64,000 bases of DNA, taken from assembly GCA_905160935.1 (NCBI GenBank), contig CAJHZI010000197.1:434001-498000 (forward strand). Direction: 5' to 3'. Numbering within the stretch: the stretch's first letter is position 1; the number at the start of each line of letters is the position of its first letter. The notes under the pieces were generated by a model that was not told where the DNA came from, searched no databases, and saw only the letters and a program-made list of their open reading frames with translations. Positions 58,457 to 64,000 of this stretch are shown here, in pieces. The position numbers and the translations under genes are program-made. Source of the stretch: Enchytraeus crypticus. Taxonomy: Eukaryota > Annelida > Clitellata > Enchytraeida > Enchytraeidae.

Positions 58457-58559
58457 AGTATCTAACATTTAGTTGGAATAATCTCTGAACTCTTTCTGAA
58501 AATAAGTTGATAAAAATTAGAAAAATAGTGTATTTTTTCTTTTACCCTCAAATTGGGCC

Positions 58560-58735
58560 AGATGCACATCATGCATATGTGCAGAGGCAATTGCTTGCAA
58601 GTGGGAATTGAGAGCAGCCAAGGAAACGGTCTTCCGGTGTGGTCTCCCATCCAAGTATTACCCACGCTCGATGTAGCTTAACTTTGTTTATTTGTTCGCT
58701 GCTATACCAAGTGGACTAAATTCAGCCCCCTAAAT
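58560..58735 (-). mobile_element. 5S rRNA-derived SINE, most 5S-like copy
   Basis: Minus strand: AAAGTTAAGCTACATCGAGC, GTGGGTAATACTTGGATGGG, AGACCACACCGGAAGACCG. ACTTGGATGGGAGACC is identical to 5S rRNA box C region; the following body differs from the other two copies (…gcaattgcctctgcacatatg…). Confidence 0.9.
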
Positions 58736-58739
58736 TTCA

Positions 58740-59440
58740 TTGTACATCTATGCCTTTATATTTCACTTCTCTATTATTACTTTTATTTTATTATTGCTTC
58801 TTTATTTCACTAATTTAAAATTTCTTCATAGTTGCCTCCTGAAATTGGAAAATTGAACATACTAAAAAGGCTAATATATAGGACTTAACTGAGATGTATA
58901 GCCTAGACCGCTCAATCAGTAATAAGTCAAGTAATAAGAACTTCAAGTTATACAAATATCATTGCATCGTAATCTACGAGAAATATGAAACTTCGTGATA
59001 ATTCACACAAATGTGATACAACGAAGTTTCATAATAGTATGAGCATCAGCTCCGATATCGGCAACTGAATTTCTCTACAATTGTTGCCTTTATGGATTAT
59101 TCAACGCATACAATATTTGTCTTTAAAGCTATATACATGTAAGATACTACATAACACAATATATAACATTTATTGTGCTATATAGTCTATAAATATACAG
59201 TATACATGTATATGTAGACTACTCGTGTATTTCTCGTTGCTGCCGAAATGGAGGAAAATTGACTACAACTATAGACTATTGCAATCGAAGGATTTACATA
59301 ACTGCCCCAAATGAACAAAGTAACTCTAATTGACGACCTCAGCCAATCGCGCTCTGTATTTTACTCTTTTATGCAAGTATATACCGTACATGGATTGTTG
59401 CTGAGTTTAATAATAATAGGTATAATACTATAATAATAAC
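58740..59440. other. No gene recognised
   Basis: AT-rich; a short palindrome (atgaaacttcg ... cgaagtttcat, 58986-59032) is the only structure seen. Confidence 0.5.
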
Positions 59441-59445
59441 AACAG

Positions 59446-59575
59446 TCCAGTGAATATCCGAAATTTTACTCTCAGATCAGCTCGGCTAGGATTCGAACCC
59501 GCGAGAGTTCAATTCTCCTCAGGATCTGTCATTTGAAACTTCGTGACGTTACCCTTACGCTATTGAGACATTCAA
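59446..59575 (-). mobile_element. tRNA-derived SINE S1, partial
   Basis: Matches 59990-60180 in the same orientation (ccagtgaatatccgaaat ... gctattgagacattcaa). Confidence 0.85.
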
Positions 59576-59946
59576 ATAATATAATAATAATAACCTACTT
59601 TTCCACAGCGTAACATTGGCCACCATATATCTCTTAAATAATTTTGGATATACATCGTAGCTGAAATATAAAATATTTGATTTGTAGAGGAATACTGTTG
59701 ATGCACAAGTTACATTGTGGCTGAACGTTGGAAGCACTGTTGCATCTTGAACGTATTTTTTTGGACAGTGGTACCACTGACTATATCTTCTTCCGGTATT
59801 TTCCGCATTGATCTAACCTCGACCCTAATATTGACATAATATTTCTAACTGACACCTGGCTCTCCTCTGATTTTCCACCGTCAATTATCAACAGTCTTAC
59901 TCCCGTCAACTACTCTTTCTTTCACATCCCCCGACTTATAAAGTAA

Positions 59947-60183
59947 AGTAAACACGCATTATAGTGAAATGATCAACCATGTTGATATCTATCACTTTAA
60001 CACCACATGCTTAAACCGTTAGGCAATTTAGACCATTTTTCGTATAACCAGTCCAGTGAATGTACGAGATTTTACTGTCAGATCAGCGCGCCTGGGATTC
60101 GAACCCACGAGGGTTCAATTCACCACAGGATCTGTCATTTAAAGTTCATGACGTTACCCCTACGCTATTGAGACATTCAATAG
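59947..60183 (-). mobile_element. tRNA-derived SINE S1 inside LINE-A endonuclease
   Basis: Full-length complement with the cacgcattatagtgaaatga tail at left and ctattgagacattcaa at right; LINE endonuclease blocks lie on both sides. Confidence 0.9.
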
Positions 60184-60945
60184 CAATTAAGACATTGTGG
60201 GTCGTGGGGGTAGCCTTGCTGCCATTTACAGGTCTATTTATTCTATTATGCCTGTAAAAATACGTGACTTTACATCCTTCGAGAGTATTCTTCTAAAGCT
60301 AAACTTTGGCACAAAAACCTTTCAATTCTTAACTGTCTATCGTCCCCCTTCAATTTCTTAAGTCCCTCTTTTTGTCTGATTTTTCTACATAACTTGAAAA
60401 TCTTGCTTCTTCTTCTTCTGAACTCTTCATCATGGGTGACTTTAATCTTCATGTCGATGACCCTAACCATTTTACTTTCTTAACTCTTTTAGAGACATTC
60501 GACCTAAAGCAGCACATCGCATCATCTACTCACACTTCCGGTCATATCCTTGATTTACTTATAACCAAATCAACCTGCTCTATGTCTTCATGCTCTCTTA
60601 CTGATTTCTTTCTTTCTGATCACACAGATCGGTAACTTGTAAAATACCATCTCAAATTGTCTACTCTCAATCCCGTATTACTAAAACAATTTGAAAATTA
60701 TCTTCTATTAATACCGATCATTTTTCTTCCGATATTCTTTCTTCTTCTCTCTTTTGTAATCCAGAATCCTCTGTCTCTAGCTTCTGTCTACAATTTGAAT
60801 CTATAGTCACAGCTCTTCTAAACAAGCATGCTCCTCCCAAACAAATCGTCTGTCGTTCACGACCAACCCTTTATCACTCCTGAAATTCTTAAACAAAAGA
60901 AACTTCGCTCTAGTCTTGAAGCACAGTATAGGCTAAATAGTACAG

Positions 60946-61167
60946 AATGTCTCAATAGCGTAGGGGTAACATCATGAAGTTTTAAGTGACAGATCCTGAG
61001 GTGAGTTGAACCCTCACGGGTTCGAATCCCGGCCGCGCTGATCTGAGAGTAAAATCTCGGACATTCACTGGACTGGTTATACGGAAAATGGTCTAAATTG
61101 CATAACGGTTTAAACATGTGGTGTTAAAAGTGATAGATATCAACATAGTTGATCATTTCACTATTGT
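60946..61167 (+). mobile_element. tRNA-derived SINE S1
   Basis: AATGTCTCAATAGCGTAGGG (box A-like), GGGTTCGAATCCC (box B-like, 61019-61031), body, end at gttgatcatttcactat. Confidence 0.92.
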
Positions 61168-61617
61168 CGCGAACAGCCTTGCTGCCTGTTCGTCCTCGAG
61201 CGGTTGTCTTATTCTGGACCCGCTCGACGGTCGGCAGTACTTCGAGACGGCAGCTTTTTCGTCGAATGCTTTATTAAGGGTACCGCTTGTCAGGAGGAAC
61301 CGAGGTGCTGCGTCTTCAAATGATACTTCTTTCCTCGTATCATCCGTCTCGATAGGCCTTTCTTGTTCGTTACCGACTGAGTAGGCCAAGGTCCAACCCC
61401 CCTTGTCTACTTCGTAATTGGGTTCTCGGGAACCCGGTGCACAGCGTCGACGCTGGACCGAGTCGGGAGTAGAAGCATACTCCACGTCTTCTATGTATTT
61501 AGACGATGATGGTTGATTTTCTTCCATGCTTCCTTGTGATATTCGTGGTTCTCGGGGCGAAGTGATATGGTGACCCGAACCGGTAGTGGAAGCGTCTGCG
61601 TTATCTTGGGCGATCAC
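61153..61617 (-). other. Open reading frame in GC-rich block, function unknown
   Basis: A 154-residue frame on the minus strand: MIAQDNADASTTGSGHHITS, then WTLAYSVGNEQERPIETDDT and EDAAPRFLLTSGTLNKAFDE, ending in the neighbouring SINE, which has cut off the original C-terminus. It is charged, Ser/Pro-rich and without membrane segment. Base composition and codon use differ sharply from surrounding AT-rich DNA. I recognise no family. A structural protein of a mobile element is one possibility given the tandem repeats upstream of it. Confidence 0.4.
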
Positions 61618-61809
61618 GGTTGGATTTTCTACCCTGCTTCCTAGTTTTACAAACTTGTAGTATATAATTAATTGATTGGTTGTTTTTAACTGCGACGAAC
61701 TTTATTTTCTTTACCCTACTAAAACGTCCCTTTACCTTTTTAGACTTATTCTTCCCTATCTCTTTACTATTGGTCTTCCCGTATTTTCTACTCCTAATTG
61801 GTAATCCTA

Positions 61810-62222
61810 CTCCCGCCTGCAGAGACGAACTCGACCCAGGCAATGCCGTTGTTAGCCTCCCGCCTGCAGAGACACACTCGACCCAGGCGCTTAGCGAATA
61901 CCCGCAGAGACGGACTCGACCCGGGTATCGCCGTGGACTACTAGCCTCCCGCCTGCAGAGACACACTCGACCCAGGCGCTTAGCAAATACCCGCAGAGAC
62001 GAACTCGACCCGGGTATCGCCGTGGACTACCAGCCTCCTCGCCTGCAGAGACACACTCGACCCAGGCGCTTAGCAAATACCCGCAGAGACGGACTCGACC
62101 CGAGTATTGCCGTGGACTACAGCCTCCTCGCCTGTAGAGACACACTCGACCCAGGCGCTTAGCGAATACCCGCAGAGACGGACTCGACCCGGGTATCGCC
62201 GTGGACTACTAGCCTCTTACCT
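61810..62222. repeat. 89-bp GC-rich tandem repeat, about 4.5 units
   Basis: GCCTGCAGAGACACACTCGA (or CCTGTAG) starts at 61862, 61951, 62041 and 62130: spacing 89, 90, 89. Each unit holds a second half-unit CCGCAGAGACGGACTCGACC, so the repeat is two diverged 45-bp halves. It lies upstream of the minus-strand frame at 61153-61617. Confidence 0.95.
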
Positions 62223-62630
62223 GGGCCTACCCAGGGGGACACTGAACTCTCTCGCCTCCAAATTAGCCTTCACGGCTTGGGTAACTAGTCAACCTGAGGG
62301 GCTACGAGCCTAGACTAACAAGCGAGCTTGAAAGCTTTCGGCTAGACGAAGACCAGATTTCTGTATACTAATCGTACTTTTGCCTTGGGATTGGGATATT
62401 ACGTACTATCCTCCCTCGGTTCCCAGTACTTTCGCGTAGAAGGTTCTGGCCTCCCTGAGTTACTGCGCAGACGAACCACGCAGAACCCAATCTGCTTTTC
62501 TATGTATCGACGGCCGCTTAATATACTACTCAAGCGATCGACTTCAGCCAACCATGGCACCTCTCGTTTAATCGATTTACGCGTTAGCTGCGTCACTTCG
62601 GAAATACCCAGCGTAATAATCTAGCTAGGC
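62222..62630. other. Rest of GC-rich block, unassigned
   Basis: GC-rich unique sequence with no recognised product; composition falls back to AT-rich after about 62630. Confidence 0.5.
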
Positions 62631-62865
62631 CTACTTATAACTTCGACTTATATAATCTATCATAAATCTTTGGGAATACCGTACGTCACTTAATATTTAT
62701 AAATAACAGCTGTATAATATTTGCTTTCGATCTATAATATATATTTTCTAATATATAACTGCTATATAATATCTGTTTTCTATCTACAATATATATTTCT
62801 TAATATAATAATTGTGAACTAGGCGTGTTCATTACAACTATAATGCGTGTTTACTTACTTACACC

Positions 62866-62938
62866 AGAAAATAAACAGCTCTTTAAACGTTAATCGGCTA
62901 TAATGGCCGATTGACGTTTAAAGAGCTGTTTATTTTCT
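62866..62938. repeat. 73-bp palindrome
   Basis: Arms of about 33 bp (AGAAAATAAACAGCTCTTTA...), one mismatch, 7-nt loop. Confidence 0.93.
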
Positions 62939-62950
62939 CTGTTTTAGTGC

Positions 62951-63136
62951 TATGTTTATTCACAGTGATGAGGTTTTTAAACTAGGAGCTTTGGATTTAG
63001 CTATTAATTTATGAACAATATAAATTATATTGTTCATAAATTAATAGCTAAATCAATATAATTTATACTGTTCATAAATTAATAGCTAAATCCAAAAGCT
63101 CCTAGCTTAAAAACCTCATCACTGTGAATAAACATA
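62951..63136. repeat. 186-bp palindrome reaching into LINE-A codons
   Basis: Left arm from tatgtttattcacagtgatg, right arm ending catcactgtgaataaacata. The right arm has an extra tandem copy of the roughly 39-bp ttcataaattaatagctaaa segment. The last right-arm bases form LINE-A codons (NKHNPK). Confidence 0.9.
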
Positions 63137-64000
63137 ACCCTAAGACATTGTGGAATGCAATGGATTCTCTGCTCAGTAGAAATATACCTAAATCTCTTCC
63201 TTCCGACGTCGCATCTACCACTCTCGCCTCATCCTTCCTTAATTTCTTCATTGATATAATTACCAATCTTTACTCTTCCATACCCTCTTCTACTTTAAAT
63301 TTCTCATTTGCTGATATTTGCACTCCTTCCACACCAACATTATCAGGTTTTCGCTTGGCAACTCATCAAGAAGTTCGTGCTGTAATTCTTAATTCGTGTG
63401 ATTCATCCTGTGCTCTGGATCTCATTCCAACTAAACTTTTCAAATCCTGCATCGATGCATTTGTGCCTCCAATTACTCACTTAATAAACCTCTGTCTTAG
63501 TGAAGGTGTCTTTCCATCCCACACATCTTACATCTTACCTCTCACAGCCTATCCAATCTGTAATTACTGAAAACACTTTATCACCAGCCTGCACTCTACC
63601 TTGTGGAGTCCCTCAGGGTTATGTGCTTGGTCCACTCCCTTTCACTTTATATACCACCCCCTTAAGTCACTTGCTAACTGATTAGATACTGAAATTTCAC
63701 TTTTATGCTGATGACACCCATATTTACATCTCGTTCTCTAGTTCCGATTATTCTGATGCTCTGTCCAAGATTACATATACCCTTGATCTAGTTTACTCCT
63801 GGTTTTGAGCTAATAGGCTGGTTGTCAATCCTTCAAAAACGGAATACCTTCTCATCGGCACCCCACAGCAGCGTAATAAAATAACTAGCTCAACCATAAC
63901 ATTTAAAAATATCCCCTTAATACCCACAGATTCTCTACGTAACCTTGGTGTAAATTTTTGATTAAAATCTAAACTTTAAAACACATATTTCAGCTGTCTG

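Larger units (their letters stand above)
59800..64000 (+). mobile_element. LINE-A copy split by two SINEs and a GC-rich block
   Basis: Endonuclease: LDLDPNIDIIFLTDTWLSSD-like block at 59815, AAIYRSIYSIMPVKIRDFTS and FLTVYRPPSIS (60220-60360), MGDFNLHVDDPNHFTFLTLL and SGHILDLLITKS (60432-60590), SDHTDR. Linker: VTALLNKHAPPKQIVCRSR (60805), SSLEAQYRLNST (60910). After the insertions: NPKTLWNAMDSLLSRNIPKS (63136), SSCALDLIPTKLFKSCIDAF, then, past a deletion, CGVPQGYVLGPLPFTLYTTP, FHFYADDTHIYISFSSSD and NRLVVNPSKTEYLLIGTPQQ. The Y-A-D-D block is intact, but the AFD block is deleted and the frame breaks. Confidence 0.9.

Noticed and set aside
61891-62313. Several open frames over the GC-rich tandem repeat
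   Set aside because: Frames exist because the 89-90-bp repeat lacks stops; no codon-level conservation visible and three different frames are open.

Overview
This is invertebrate-type animal nuclear DNA: AT-rich, intron-rich, and mostly made of decayed transposable elements. I cannot name the species. The CR1/L2-type LINEs (one with a 2A-like peptide), RTE LINEs, a Penelope-like element, 5S-derived SINEs, hAT transposons and a Polinton-like fossil together suggest a marine invertebrate, but that is inference. No bacterial operon, CRISPR array, rRNA gene or convincing functional tRNA gene is visible.

One host gene runs along the whole left two thirds on the + strand: the 3' half of a furin-like proprotein convertase. 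Seven exons (1606-1754, 7446-7546, 9991-10094, 22280-22397, 28936-29237, 42446-42538, 45010-45617) splice with consistent phases into 490 residues. They run from the middle of the subtilisin domain (with the catalytic Ser) through the P domain and a furin-type Cys-rich region to a membrane segment and an acidic cytosolic tail. The pro-region and the Asp, His and oxyanion Asn exons lie upstream of the window. Introns range from 2.4 to 13.2 kb and are filled with repeats.

Repeats, left to right: a CR1/L2-like LINE family (here LINE-A) in many pieces (1-1030, 14190-17230, 24650-26497, 40975-41700, 42960-44630, 46370-47790, 53750-54230, 59800-64000); a Penelope-like element (2900-6900) broken up by foldback DNA elements and SINEs; RTE LINEs with (GAT)n tails (10370-10885, 36015-39305) and a SINE that shares their 3' end; a second group (LINE-C) with an ETW/WRRM C-terminus in many pieces; other CR1-like LINEs (11250-13280, 33855-35990, 54440-56170); two hAT elements with 8-bp target duplications (23034-24402, 36351-38208); large inverted-repeat elements (20277-21127, 26498-28347, 50744-52238); Polinton-like fossil pieces (about 31900-33760); and a GC-rich block with 89-bp tandem repeats (61166-62630).

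The most unusual signal is a set of nearly perfect short palindromes (arms 14-48 bp, loops 0-14 nt). Several sit inside LINE copies, and comparison with sister copies in the window shows that one arm is a snap-back reverse-complement copy of the adjoining LINE sequence. This suggests either recurrent template-switch mutation or an amplification or assembly artefact. Right of 45.6 kb I recognise no host gene, only repeats and one possible unassigned spliced transcript (57110-58065).
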